Positions 11,651-23,904 of a DNA stretch of 64,000 nt are shown here, in pieces; within the stretch, counting starts at the first letter, position 1; each line of letters begins with the position of its first letter. Position numbers and translations under genes: made by a program. The notes beneath the pieces are model-generated. The model did not search any database. It was not told where the DNA came from and saw only the letters and a program-made list of their open reading frames with translations. The stretch is from Chelonoidis abingdonii. Its lineage: Eukaryota; Chordata; Testudines; Testudinidae. The stretch is taken from NCBI RefSeq assembly GCF_003597395.2, contig NC_133771.1:143196380-143260379 (forward strand), in the 5' to 3' direction.

Positions 11651-13489
11651 ATGCTTTCAAACATGCTCCACCCATCCCCAGTGCGATATAGTACTAGTTT
11701 ATTGATATTCAGGGTGTTACAAGGCACCCTTGTTTTCTGTAACTGAGGGAATGGGAGGACTTTGAGAGATTGTAAAGATCTCCAACTTGTTTTCAGTGGT
11801 TGGATGATGATGATAATATATTTACTGGGCATGGCGAATTACTGGAGGAATTGGTTTATAGTTATATATTTAATTCTCTACAGGCTCCTTGAGACAAGGA
11901 GAGATGTTCCTTTTTATGGAATGAGCATGTAAATCAAAATAAATGAATAATAAAATAAATAATGAGAAGGATCTGAATGATTAATCTCTCTTGCAGACAA
12001 ATTTGGCTCACCCTAAGAGGTAACTCTGATATTATAGGTGCTAACCAGTTGGAATGCCAATGAATAAATTAGTGGCTAGATAATGGTCCACTACAACCAA
12101 GCATGGCAGGGAGAAAGTAAAATGCAAACCGTGGTTTGGAAGCCACAAGGTTTCTACTGGATCATGCTTCCTTCCACCTACCCCATTTGGGAGGAACTTA
12201 TCTCTTCACGGAGCAGCAGGAGGTAAGTTGTGAGAAAATGGATGTAAGGGGACAAATACTGTGACTTCCACTGATGTGGCATTCAGTGGATGTGCAAACT
12301 AAAAATAACATACAATCAGCAAATGAGTTGCAGCCTCTTACTTCAGGTCTGAATTTGGCTGAGGGAGTAGGAGAATAAAATAGGAGGAGAAGGTATTGCT
12401 GTGTCTGACAACTGCCTGTAAGTTGCTTTTCCTGCCACAGATCTCTGCCATCCCCTTCAGTGTGTAACTTACAAACCTACTGAATACTAGGTTAGTATAA
12501 TCCTGTTTTTGCCCATTTTGTTATCAGTTTACCCAGATGACTAGCAATGTGTGATCAAGTTACACATCATGTGGTGCATATATTACCACGTATGCCATCG
12601 TTCAATGTGGCCCGGGGACTTGCGTAGATATTGGTGTGCATTCCAAGCTGTATGTTCTCTTAGGTCTCTAATATGAGGATTTGATCATCTTGTTACATTG
12701 GTTATGACCATGTACTAGTGATGTAACTTGACTTAGTAAAATTGGAATATGTTACAGCTGGTATGTAGCAATATTCCTGTACAGCTTTTCTCTATTCATT
12801 AAGGTGCTCTAACATAAGCAAAGAAGAATTGTTCTTGAAGCCACATCCATTTTTCTTTTGGGCAGTATGCTTTTTAAGGTAAATAGGATAATCACAGTGT
12901 TGGTAGAATGTCTAAACTGACCCACAAGTTTTCTGGCAATTAAAACCAGATTCTGTGCCTGCTATTCATTTTCCAGGAAGCCACTTCTACAGAAAATGAG
13001 ATCATGCAAAATGTATTGTTTGTTTAACAATTTACACTAATTTAACAGTGTTTGCACCATTTTATTGACAATGCATCCTAGTCTCAGACCTTCTAAAGAA
13101 GAAAACCACATTCTCATCTATGAAAGACTTTCTTCTTGCCATTTAAAAGTCATATGTAGTTTACCAAAGCGTTTCAGGTACAGCCGTGCAATTTTCATTG
13201 TGTACAGATAATGGATAAAGACAATGAGTGGTGATAGACATGTAATCTGGTCCTTGGGAGCTTGTCTGTGTGTCAGTGATGAACTTTCTCTGTCTCTCTG
13301 AGTGCATGCAAGACTAGCAACACTTGTAAGACCGCATAAATATGAAGAACTTGAGCAGAAGACAAATAATGCCTTGAAAGAATGTTGTCTAGCATGACTC
13401 TATGCAATGTGGTGTCTGGAAACTCATAGGGCAGATTCTGTGCTGTTTCTCCTGACAGTATGGAACATGCAGCTCCAAGGGAACGGGGA
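11651..13489. other. Unassigned AT-rich stretch
   Basis: No gene or repeat terminus recognised in this 1.8 kb. Confidence 0.45.
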
Positions 13490-14431
13490 CAAAGGTGACT
13501 TTAAAACCACTTTCTGCTGCCTGGATTCAAGGCTGCTGCAGTAGTCCAAACTGTAACCTGCACAAAAGTCTCTGTTACTCTCACACTCTAGGGGCATCCA
13601 CTCTTACCCCAATCCTAGGGCTCAGGGGTAACCCTAAGTTAGGCACCCACCCTCTCCCTTCCTTGTGGGGTCTTTTACTAGTGAAAGTCGTACATAGTAA
13701 TATCCTACTTAACCTCTTTTTATTAACAATCACTAAAGACAGAATGTACACACTACACATACAGTGCTCACCACTCCCAATAAGACAGGTGAACTTTTCT
13801 TGATGGCCAGTCAGGATCAGGTCCATCTGGGGGATTCCAGTTTCTGCATGGTATCATTGGCAGAGTGTTGAGGTCTGGCAGCTCTGAGCTGTGGGGATGT
13901 GTCCTGGAGTTAGTTCCCACAGAACTTCCCTTTGGACCCCAGTTTATATAATGAAAATTGAAACATGCTTAGCTATACCTAAACCAATCATTTTAGTAAA
14001 AGTTTAATAAGCAGTCTTAATATATTGTAACAAAATTCTCTAAGCAATCATACCCTACCACCTTAATTAATGTACATCTAGCAAAATTAATTATGTAACC
14101 AACAGAAACAATCAAAGAACCAAGCAGAGATCATACAGACAAACAATAGAGAAGTGGAGTACAACAAAGACAAAACTATAAAGAAATGAGGATTTCACAA
14201 CTTCAGCTATTGATAAGTGGTTTCTTGCCAGACAGAATGCTATCAGTCTGTTTTCTTTAACCCTCTTAAGATCTCATTCTTTATCTGGTGATGGTGGGTG
14301 CTATTGGGACATGATCTTCCTCTTAACGGCTGATATTACATTGTTTTAATGTAATGTAGATGGAATATGAGGATGTGACTTCCTGCTTCTCAGCTCATGG
14401 CTGCTGTTTCCCTGATGTGACTGCAGTCAAA
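13490..14431. repeat. Probable older dispersed repeat, left of Harbinger insertion
   Basis: The stretch looks like part of a retroelement-type dispersed repeat of turtles: a conserved-looking block with AATTAATGTACATCTAGC, then CAGACAAACAATAGAGAAG, then TTCTTGCCAGACAGAATGC. It stops where the Harbinger element at 14432 begins and seems to resume after 16447. No coding domain is recognised and the call rests on memory of similar sequence. Confidence 0.35.
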
Positions 14432-14837
14432 GGCTTGGTCTACACTATGCATTTAAACCGATTTTAGCAGCGTTAAACCGATTTAACGCTGTACCCGTCC
14501 ACACTACGAGGCCCTTTACATCGATATAAAGGGCTCTTTAATCGGTTTCTGTACTCCTCCCCGATGAAAGGAGTAGCACTAAAATCAGTATTACCATATC
14601 GGATTAGGGTTAGCGTGGCCGCAAATCGACGGTATTGGCCTCCGGGCGGTATCCCACAGTGCACCACTGTGACCGCTCTGGACAGCAATCTGAACTCGGA
14701 TGCAGTGGCCAGGTAAACAGGAAAAGCCCTGCGAAATTAGATTTTCCATTTCTCTGGTTTTGCCCAGCGTGAAAGCTCTGATCAGCAAGGTTGGCCAATG
14801 CAGTCCCAAAGTCCAAAAACAGCTCCAGCTGGGACCT

Positions 14838-14960
14838 GTCGGAGATATGGATTATTTGTGTATGGGGAAATAAATCTGTTTCTATCAAAGCTCCGTTTAC
14901 AGAAACGAAATCGCAAGATTGCGAGAAAAAAAATCTCAGGCTTACATAGTGCTGCGTGGA
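14838..14960 (+). pseudogene. Possible Myb/SANT-like DNA-binding ORF remnant
   Basis: Inside the Harbinger-type element, a short stretch containing GTGTATGGGGAAATAAATC, then GCTCCGTTTACAGAAACG, resembles the start of the Myb/SANT-like (trihelix) second ORF that autonomous vertebrate Harbinger elements carry beside the DDE transposase. A VWG-like tripeptide is visible, but the frame shifts and stops within about 40 codons. The match is from memory and weak. Confidence 0.3.
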
Positions 14961-16045
14961 CAAGGTAAAGGGGAAGCCCAGAGACTCAAATGGATCGCTC
15001 TTGGAGGGAGGGGGTAACTAAGGAATTAGAATATCCCCAAGTCACACAGTCTCCGAAATTATTGGCATTCTTGCTGAGCTCCCAATTGCTGTAGTTCAAA
15101 CAATTGTCCGGCGTGGTTCAGGGAATAGCTCCTAATTTACTCCACCCCACACGTGAAAGAAAAGGGAAAGAAATAGTTTCTTGACTTTCTTTCCAATGTC
15201 ACCCTATGTCCTACTGAATGCTGCTTGAGTAAACGCGATGCGCTGGCACGTGAAGCTAGTATCTATCCGTTCCCTGCCGGTTGGCAGATGGGTGCAGTAC
15301 GGACTAGTAACTGTCCTTGTTATCAAGCCCGTGAGTGCTCCTGGCCTGGGCTTTCAGGTGAGGCCGGCCGGGGCGCCTGGGTAATAAGAATGACCCGGTC
15401 ATTCCCAGTAAGATGGTACAGAAGGCTTTGTACTGTTTCATCATAGCAACTGGGGGCTGAGGTTCCGATCAGCCCCTCCCTTTCCTGTGTAAAGAAAAGT
15501 TTCTGTCCGCTGACTGTATAGCACCGGGAGGGCTGCTCCCTCATTTTTATGTCACTAATCAGTGTTTCTGATTCCTCATCCTTTATTACTTTCATGACAC
15601 AAATGGGAGGGAACTGCCACGGTACGCCCAGGAAGGTTGGGGGAAAGAAGGCAAGCAACGGGTGAGGTTGTTGCAAGGGGACCCCCGTGATGGATGCAGC
15701 TCATCTGAACACGGAGTGGCCTGTGCTCTCTGATACAATGGTTCTTCTAAGTACGCTGCCCATATTCTTAGGCAGGACTGACTCTATTTTTAGAAACCAT
15801 AAAGGAGGATTGACTCGGGGAAGTCATTCCCGGTTTGCTTTTGCGCCCCAGCCCAATCCAGCCAGGGGCAACCCATGCATAGCCAGAACAGTAAGAAGGA
15901 CGATAACATCCTCTCATTGCATTCCGGCAGCAGAGGGTACAGAAATGACTGATAACCGTCTGTGCTATCATGCAAAAGCAATGAATGCCTGGTTTAGCAG
16001 GAAGTAGTCGCCTTCTGTCGCAGCTCAGTTACGTATCGTGACTGT

Positions 16046-16069
16046 AAAAAAAAAAAAAAAAAAAAAAAA
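16046..16069 (+). repeat. A24 homopolymer inside Harbinger element
   Basis: Twenty-four consecutive A follow GTGACTGT. DNA transposons do not normally carry poly(A), so slippage expansion or an assembly error is likelier than a retroposon tail. Confidence 0.9.
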
Positions 16070-16447
16070 TGCTAGAATGGCTCCATGGTTGCCGTGCAGG
16101 GCACCCAGGAAAAACGGTCACAAAATGATTGTCTGCTGTTGCCTTTACCGCGGAAGGAGATGACGACTTATACCCAGAATCACCGCACAATGAATTTTTG
16201 CCCGCATCAGCCACTGGGCTTCTCAACCCAGATTCTAAGGGGCGGGGAGACTGCGAGAACTAATGGATAGCTATGGAAATAGCTACCCACAGTGCAATGC
16301 TCCAGAAATCAACGCTAGCCTCGGACCATGGACGCATACTGCTGAATTAATGTGCTTACTGTGGCCGCGTGCACTCGACTTTATACAATCTGTTTTATAA
16401 AACCGGTTTATGTAAAATTGGAATAATCCCGTAGTGTAGACGTACCC

Positions 16448-16740
16448 AAAGGCTTTTAGGCCTTACAGTATTGCTACGAGAAAAGACCTTATCCTTACAA
16501 AACCACTCTCAGTATAAGATAGAGCAGCCCTAGACTCTGCATTAACTTTCACCAGCCTCTCCACAGCTTCCTCCAGGCTGCACTGCAGTGTGGAATCCCC
16601 ATAGCACTGAGTGCTATATACATGGACCCTTTCAACCTCTTGGTCCACTGTTCCCCATGCTGTTTATGACCATACTTTTCTGCTCCTGTTTAAGAGGACA
16701 TATTCCCTGGCCCTCTATGGCTCCTTTATAGCCTCTATGT
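16448..16740. repeat. Probable older dispersed repeat, right of Harbinger insertion
   Basis: Likely continuation of the repeat at 13490-14431 after the inserted element. The words CCTTACAGTATTG and CAGGCTGCACTGCAGTGTGG look like part of the same retroelement-like repeat. No terminus is seen. Confidence 0.3.
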
Positions 16741-16879
16741 GCTAGTGATTTCAGAATTGTCCTTGCAACACTGAAAGTGTTATACGATCATCTCAGATAT
16801 TTTTCAAGTGAGAACAATAGTTCTGTGAATTCTATTAAGCCTGTTTTAGTCTCAGATATTTTAGATATGTTAAGTACTT

Positions 16880-16946
16880 GGGTGAAATCTTGGCTCTATT
16901 GAGATGGGAGTTTGTCATTAACTTCAGTGGGTTTAGGATTTCACTC
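16880..16946. repeat. Foldback palindrome, GGGTGAAATC type
   Basis: Starts GGGTGAAATCTTGG and ends AGGATTTCACTC, inverted copies, with a CATTAACTTCAGTGGG centre. The same layout occurs at 36795-36867 and 44469-44541. Confidence 0.7.
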
Positions 16947-17426
16947 TTGAGTTAATGCACCTATAAAGAAATACGTTAAAATATTTAATTTTTGTGGGGG
17001 GGGCGGATAGGGGAGACTGGTGGTATAAGAAGACTCAGACAAAGCTGTGATGGTCCAGTAATTCTGCATATGTACTGTTTTACACAGGCTTTCTTCTCCA
17101 CTACAGTATCTGTTTCTTTTTGCTTGTCAATCAAAATCACTGGATTTTTGTTTCCCCAATTGAATAGACTATTTCTTGGACTTGAAATGATCATCTATTG
17201 CTACTATTGTTTTCCCTGCCAATACTCCTGCCACCAGTCACTATTTTAGCTGGCTTGAGTTTGATTTAGGGGCAACAGGTGTGGCTGCTGAATGATCACC
17301 ACTGTTATACTTTGAAAGAGCATAATGCAACAAAGCACCTCAGAGAAAGCAAAGCATAAATTGTATTTGAGAGGAGAAAAAGTGACCACAGTTAATATCA
17401 AAGTAAGTCTACTGTTTGGTGCGTGT

Positions 17427-17448
17427 ACACACACACACACACACACAC
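17427..17448. repeat. (AC)n microsatellite
   Basis: About eleven uninterrupted AC units. Confidence 0.95.
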
Positions 17449-19150
17449 CATTGAGGTGGCAGAAATAACTGCTCTCCATGTTCTATATTAATGCCCTTAT
17501 ACCTTCCCCCTTTTCACTTTCATTTCCCTTACAACTGTTTTTTGTTTAGTTTAACCTTTTGTATTGGCAACAAAAAAGGCTGGGTTTAATTTTCTAGGGC
17601 TTTCATTAGGTTTAACTAACACTGGCTTGAGCCTCCACCCAGAAACCAGTGAAACTATATATACACCACCCTGTCCACCCCTGCTGGGCAATTCTTCCCT
17701 ACTCACAAGCACTAACTCTGGGGTAACAACAAAGAGAACTTCATTTGCGGTGGGGGGGTGGGGGAGGAGGAAGACATCAGAATAAATTTTGAAAACCAGC
17801 AATTAACAAATTTTGGTGATATCAGACTCCCAAGAGTCACGGTGTCCTTAACAGCCATCCTATCCTTTGTTCCTCTTTAGCCATTGTGCGTGGCTGATGT
17901 ATTCTGGCCTCTTCCCTTGCCCTCAGCTCCCCATTTACCATTAGCTGTTCTGCATTGGAGAAGTCCAAGGATTCTAGCAGGGAAGTGCTGTCTGGCCTCT
18001 GGGGCTTTACCTCCTAACCCAGCTAGAGTGATTTCAACTGAAATTGCTGGGTAGGGAGGCCAACACTGGAGCCCTTTTATGTAGGGTGGTGCTGCTGCTC
18101 TCTGTGGCTTCAGGCAAAGTTGCCTAGTGCTGCTGTTGCTCTGTGCCATGCATCTCTTTGAATGTGCCCCCACTGTTCTGAGCCCTCCATCATCTTGGAA
18201 CTGCTGTTCTGCATCATCTGTTGTCTCAAATTACCCAGCTGTTCTTGACATCAGTTTTGGGCAGTGTGACCCCAGGCACATTTAGGTGGGATGGCTTGTT
18301 CTTTTCAGGGGTGACACATGGGTAAGGGGGGAGAGAGAGGGTGAAGTGTCCCTGATCTTGACATATTTGGTAAAATTTTATCCCCAGTTGGTAGTGCTGG
18401 TGCTGCTGCAGCCTCAAAGGCAAGGTGGCACTAAGCCAGCCGGTCTCCCCCTTCTCGTAGCGAATGGTAGCATAGGAGAAGCTCATGCTGCTACTGCTGC
18501 TGACCAGTGGGTGTGTCACGGCCTCTTTGCGGCTGCCCATACACTGTCTATGGTGGGTGGGGAGATACCAAAAAATCTGAGCTGTCTCTGGGGGTACGGT
18601 GGTTGATGTGGGGGATGATGAGGTGCTGGCTCCGGGGGTACCCTGGGAAATGGTGTTGCCACTGCCAGGTCTTTCTGATTGCACAGCCAGTGTAGGCCCC
18701 ATCCAGAACCTCAAACTATGCTGTGCCCTGGCTCAGTCCCAGCTGTCTGGCTAGAGTGAAGGGCTCAGCCCGGCTGCCAGGGGATACTAGGACAGAATGA
18801 CAGATTGGCACAGAAAAGCACCAACCCTGCCCAACAACTCAGCTCAGTGGCTCATGTGGTGGTGGAGGGCATCCCCGGTCCCACCTTGACCCACCCAACG
18901 CGAGCCCCTAAACCCTCCCTCCTTTACCCCCTGGGTGTTTACCTCAATGTCCTCTCTCTACTGCTGATTCTATTTGGTGAAATTTTGGAAACCTTCAGTA
19001 AATTTTTTTAGTCTTCACCCCTTGCTTGAGACCCCAAGTTGTGCCCCTCTCTCTAAACAGACTCAGTTGCAGTTTATGGTGTCCAAATTCAAAATTTAAC
19101 TGTACTTTCATCAGGATGCCCCAAACTTTCATGTAAGCAAAATGCAAATG
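17449..19150. other. Unassigned stretch, GC-richer than surroundings
   Basis: No gene recognised. 17560-17770 resembles a dispersed repeat (paired words CACTGGCTTGAGCCTCCACCC and CACCCCTGCTGGGCAATTC) without visible ends. 18100-18720 is rich in CTG/GCTGCT triplets and open on the minus strand for 162 codons (18226-18714). That translation is low-complexity, rich in Ser/Thr/Pro, with no recognisable domain, so I do not call a gene. Confidence 0.4.
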
Positions 19151-20065
19151 AGGCCTGGCCCATTTAGTTAACTCTTCTTTCTTTCAAGAGATGCTGGCAG
19201 AGATTTCCCTCACCAGTAAAGCCTTGCCATCTGTAGTTCTTAAGCAGCTCTGGACCAGACTTCTCCAATTTTACCAACAGGTGACAACACTGAGGTCCCT
19301 TCTCTTTCAGGCATCAGCCATAAGGTTTACAATGGGGAAAAGAATCTTTTTTTTTTTTTTCTCACAGCACTTGTAACGTTTTCTACTTCATTTTAACCTG
19401 TGTGGTGCTTTTTTCCTCCCCGCTTTACTCCATTCATAGCATTTCCTTTTACATGTGGGTTGTTTCAAACATGTTTTGACCCTCCTTCCCACCCTGATGT
19501 TTTTAAATGTAAAGACTTCCAGTCATGGAGTGGCTATTTTATATGGGCTCTAAATTTTGTTTCGTACAGTGAAAGGGAAGGCACGTTTCTTTTAACTCCA
19601 GGGGGTAACTTGTGTTTTGAAATACAAAGTGAATGTGATTTTTTTGTCAGCTAGAAAGTAAATTAACAATAGGCAGAATGCAAGACTGGAAAAGCTTTAA
19701 AGTATGAAAACCCTTTAGGATGAAAGGTACAGTATAAGATTCTGCTTAATTGTGACACCCTTTGTGGATGGCACTACATCCAGATTTAGTAGAATTCCTG
19801 TTTAATAGCCCTTTCAACAGTAGTGTGGCTGTCGGGTGAGCTACAAGACTGTGGGAAGTTTACCGTATAACTAGACAGATCCACTGTCTAAATGGATTCA
19901 TTGCTTCAGCAAACAGAGTACATATTTATTAATAAAAACAATACATCATCATTAATTTAGAGAGAGACAAAGTTTCTTGAAACAGTTATTGCTTCTTCAT
20001 AATCTGCACTAATGATCTAATGATCTCAAACTGCTTTAAAGGAAGAATTAGGCTTCAACCCTTTA
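19151..20065. other. Unassigned AT-rich stretch
   Basis: No gene recognised. Includes a T14 run near 19348; open frames of 61-84 codons at 19191-19654 have no recognisable content. Confidence 0.4.
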
Positions 20066-20190
20066 ATTTGTTTCATTTCAATTTAACAGATGGCTAAACT
20101 GAAGCACAGAGTGTTTATGTGATTTGCAGAAGATTGTGTATTAATTACATGGCAGACTTGGAGTTTTGCTCTAACTCCTAGACAACATTC
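20066..20190 (-). repeat. MIR-like CORE-SINE fragment
   Basis: The order TTTAACAGATGGCTAAACTGA, AGCACAGAG, GTGATTTGCAGAAG, then GGCAGACTTGGAGTTTTGCT corresponds to the reverse complement of a MIR-type SINE (the conserved TTTCCTCATCTGTAAAATGGG region followed upstream by the GGCAGAGC region). Strongly diverged. Confidence 0.65.
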
Positions 20191-21989
20191 CCTCCCAATA
20201 CAATAGAAATATATGGAGATATTTTGAATAGCACAGGTAGCAAGCATCTTCATCTGTATTGGAGGTGTGGTGTGTCAGACATACTCAGATGCTTTAAAGG
20301 CATGAAATATTACTGGAACCATTTGGAGTATCTCATCATTTTAGAATTTATTTACGAGTCCTCATCTCTACCTTCACGATAATTGTTTTGAATATATAAA
20401 TGAGTGTTGAGATTGAGAATCCAAACAGAAGTTTAAGGATTACTGTCATAGATAAGGACACTTAAATCGCTTGTGGCTTGTTACCTGAAAGTTTGGTTAT
20501 TTTATCAATAAAACGTCAATTAACCACAGTCAGCCAAATATATTAACCAGTGAGTGTTAATCAAAGAGTAATCAGCATAAATAGAGAGATGGGTTAGCCA
20601 AAGTGTGTAGATCCAAGAAGTTTGGATAAACTATGGTCAAGCATGAGAACTGTGGGTGTTTACCAAAGAGGACCCAAACACTGATCATTTTCAGGGTCAG
20701 CCATCAAGAATCAAAATCATACTGAGAAATGAACACTACACTGAGATCACCAGATTCTGAGATTTCTCAGGGTGGAGCAGACTGGTGGTCAGTAAAACTC
20801 AAAGATTCAGAATTTGAGTTGGCTTTAGATAGAGCCCCCAACAATTTCAGAAAACTATTAGACTGTATTTCCATCTTGAATTATTAATAACATGTAGGAA
20901 AAAGAGATGAAATCCTCCCAACTGAACTATTTGAAATATTGCAAAGTTACAATTCTGATTGTAATAATATTTAAATGTTGCTGGAGATCAAATGAGTTTA
21001 CCTGGTTGCATATGAAGCCTAAAGGTCTTCCCCTGCTCCGGGGATTAAATATGTACTCAGTGCAACAATTTATAAAGACAGGCTAGGACAACTTTATATT
21101 ACAGGGGCTGTCATATACTTCCATTATAAAACACTTGTTATAGCAGAGGTGATCTAATATCTCCTCACCTTCATCTGAAATTCAGCACAGAGGTTGTCAG
21201 CCCATCTGTGGATTACTGTATGTTACAATAATTATTTAAATTCTTTCAGATATATTTGAGTAAGAGATCAGAAAAAGAATTTAAAATTCTCCATCTTTAA
21301 ACACTGATCTGCCAATCCTGACTTTAAAAACAGAATTGTTGTCAAATAAAATTGGTATATCAAGGAAAATGTGGCACTTTGGGGGAAATAAGTGATAATA
21401 GAACAAACCAGTAGTTTCAGTGCTAATTCGTTTGTTCTGTGCTAAAACTAGGTTCCTAAATACATATGTATGCACCTAAATAAAGGTATTGAGGACTCAA
21501 ATACCCAGTACTCTGCAAATGTAAATTTCTGTCTACAGTTTATTAGTAGCCACAGCATAGTTTTAACATCACAATAAAATGTTAACAACATTGCAAGGAG
21601 AATAATGTATCCAGGTCAGTTGCCTATGCTACTGTCAGGAAGAGAAGAAATTTGTCTTGTTTAATGCAATAGGACAATTGTTAAAGAATGGCAGTGGAGA
21701 ATTGAACAAGAATTGGAATATTAATCATGTACCTTAATGCTTAGAGAGAACCAAGCTTCACCCTTCTGAGAGAGGTTGAGAAGATCCTCCATTTCTACCT
21801 TTTCCCCTCTCCCCCCACCCCTTTTGGAGGTAGTAGATGATACTGACACTGCTGAACTTGTACCTGAATGGTTAGAGGAAACACAATGATGCCTCTCTTT
21901 TAGATGACCGGTTGAGTATCACACCTGGGTTATGAATGACATTGCTGGGATTTTTTTTAACCTTTTCTACTATGGAAAAGACCATCTAC
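20191..21989. other. Unassigned AT-rich stretch
   Basis: No gene, repeat end or RNA gene recognised in 1.8 kb. Confidence 0.45.
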
Positions 21990-22089
21990 CTGACTGTAAC
22001 AGGGTCCATGATATGCCCCTCTTCCTGGGGCCCGCTTGCTGCCCCCAATAAGGCTCAGAGAGGCTTCAGGGTTCTGGAACACCCGTGTC

Positions 22090-22095
22090 TTTATT
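22090..22095 (-). terminator. LTR polyadenylation signal
   Basis: AATAAA on the minus strand within the solo LTR, followed by a GT-containing stretch (CACGGGTGTTCC) as expected downstream. Confidence 0.55.
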
Positions 22096-22240
22096 TACAT
22101 AAGATTCTCCCACAAACAGTGTCTCTCTGTATACAAGCCTTGCAGGATTAGTCACATCCTTTACAGGCTGAGTCAGCCTTCAGCTAGAAGGCCTCCAGTT
22201 CCCTCCCTGGCAGCCTTCCACTTTCTGGCTCCCTCCCAGT

Positions 22241-22248
22241 CTTTATAG
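22241..22248 (-). promoter_or_regulatory. LTR TATA-like box
   Basis: CTATAAAG on the minus strand, about 150 bases upstream of the polyadenylation signal of the same solo LTR. Confidence 0.55.
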
Positions 22249-22400
22249 CCCTTGGCTTGTCAGGCCAGCAGGTGTTGCTAATTCTTAGGCTGGCATTAGG
22301 CCTTTTGCATCAGCCATAATCTGCTTTTGCTGATTGGAGCTGACTGGGCAAGTGCTTTTGCTAATTAGGTGCTTTTGCACCAGCACCCTACTACACCGAC

Positions 22401-23854
22401 ATAGTAAACTTTATATTATTAATGTTTTTAACTGTACTTTTAAAAAAAATGTAGCCAGTTTTGTTCTGGACATAATCTAGCTCTATGCAGACTGTGACTT
22501 TATCTCCTGATTTCCACAGGACAGCTCATGCATTTAATTTTAAACGTGTGCTTGCATGGGTCAGGCCCAAAGCATTCATCACCTTGCATGATTGAGCCTT
22601 AACTGATTTTGACATTGGCTTAGGTCTAACTAGTCCAGGGTGTGCCATGAATAACTCAGCTGCAGTCAGTGGAGTTACACAGGTATAAAAATGTCATGAG
22701 AAGAGACTCTGGTTCATAATATGTTTATCATCACATATTAGATAGGCCTGGTATACAGCAAAAGGGGTAAAAGAAGAATCAGTTTCTGTGAATTGTTTAA
22801 GTTGAAGTAAGTGACAGGCATAGGTTTGTTTTGGTTAATGAGTTGTTAACTTTCACATCATGTTTGCATTTGGTCTTGTTATACAAGACTATTATTTTGC
22901 TTTTCACATTTTCCTGAATACTAAACTGAATTAATCTACTTTTCTTTTCTCTCCTATCATTAATGTATTCATGATCTATAATGTAGAACAAATGCTGATG
23001 AGTAGTGTGAATTTAACACTTATAGCCCCTATTGTTTGGAAGAAGGTGAGGAAGATACCGGACTGAAATAAATCGTTTTCCCCTCCTCTTGTAGAGACTC
23101 TAAGGACCTAACCAGTGAATGAACAATTCTTGCACAGCTTAGTTTATGGATACTTTTATATATAAATTGTAATGTACTTATAGTTTAGTCTTGTGTATAT
23201 TTTGACAAAGAGTATAATTTTCAGAAAGAAATATACTTTTAGGTCTTCTGCAACATTATGCATTTCTTATTATTTATACTGACCAACATAATATCCTAAT
23301 TTATTAACCATTTGTAAAAGGGATAGCTTTTTTGGGGAATACAGAGCATGTATACATTTTAAAATTTTATATTTCAAATGAGTTTCATCTTGATAAGCTT
23401 TAAAGTAATGTTTCTTCTGTCAAGATGAAGATTCCAAAAGGTAGAATTGAGTGATAGATCAAACAGTTGAAGAATAAGCAACTGAGATGATTCAACTGGT
23501 CGTAAGTTTGAACATATTTTTAATTTTGCTGATGAGTGAATGTTGAGTGACTGGTTTTGTTGCTACAGTTTTTTCAATAAGCTATTTTTATAGGACTCTT
23601 ATGTTGAACTTTTCACTAACTGGTGCCAAAATGTCATTTTGAGACCTGTCTCTCTGATATAACCATACAGCTTCCTCAAAAATGGTCTTATACCTGTATT
23701 TTATCATCATCTAATGTGTGACCCCATACCATATTTACTGTACAGTATCCAAATCCTGTCCTGAATGCTGAAATATTGATTTCCTCATGGGCTTTTCTAT
23801 GGTATTCATCACTACAGTAGCTGAGTGCTTCTCTCATTGTTTGAGGTGATGGGT
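22401..23854. other. Unassigned AT-rich stretch
   Basis: No gene or complete repeat recognised. Near 22660-22690 the words CAGTCAGTGGAGTTACAC suggest a further eroded palindromic repeat. Confidence 0.4.
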
Positions 23855-23904
23855 TGGTATAATCCCTGTTTTACAGAGAGACAGAGATTATAGCCAAAAT
23901 TATC

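Larger units (their letters stand above)
14432..16447. mobile_element. Harbinger-type DNA transposon, 2.0 kb, defective
   Basis: The left end is GGCTTGGTCTACACTA; the right end, read as reverse complement, is GGGTACGTCTACACTA. AAA lies on both sides (14429-14431 and 16448-16450), a 3-bp duplication as in PIF/Harbinger. Near the left end are two subterminal palindromes (14468-14491 and 14511-14534), repeated in the family copy at 63801. The interior matches, in order, a well-populated turtle repeat I recognise in general terms. No intact transposase or DNA-binding ORF remains; open frames of 60-117 codons on both strands are remnants or chance. A 24-base A run interrupts the right part at 16046-16069. 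The element appears to have inserted into an older repeat. Confidence 0.8.
21995..22395 (-). mobile_element. Solo LTR (401 bp)
   Basis: On the minus strand the unit runs from TGTAGTAGGGT (at 22395) to ACCCTGTTACA (at 21995), the TG...CA ends of an LTR with short imperfect inverted repeats. It is flanked by CTGAC (21990-21994) and CCGAC (22396-22400), a 5-bp target duplication with one change. Inside lie a TATA-like box and an AATAAA signal in the right order and spacing for U3-R-U5. No internal retroviral or Gypsy sequence adjoins it, so it is a recombination-derived solo LTR. A 5-bp duplication does not distinguish endogenous retrovirus from Gypsy. Confidence 0.8.
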
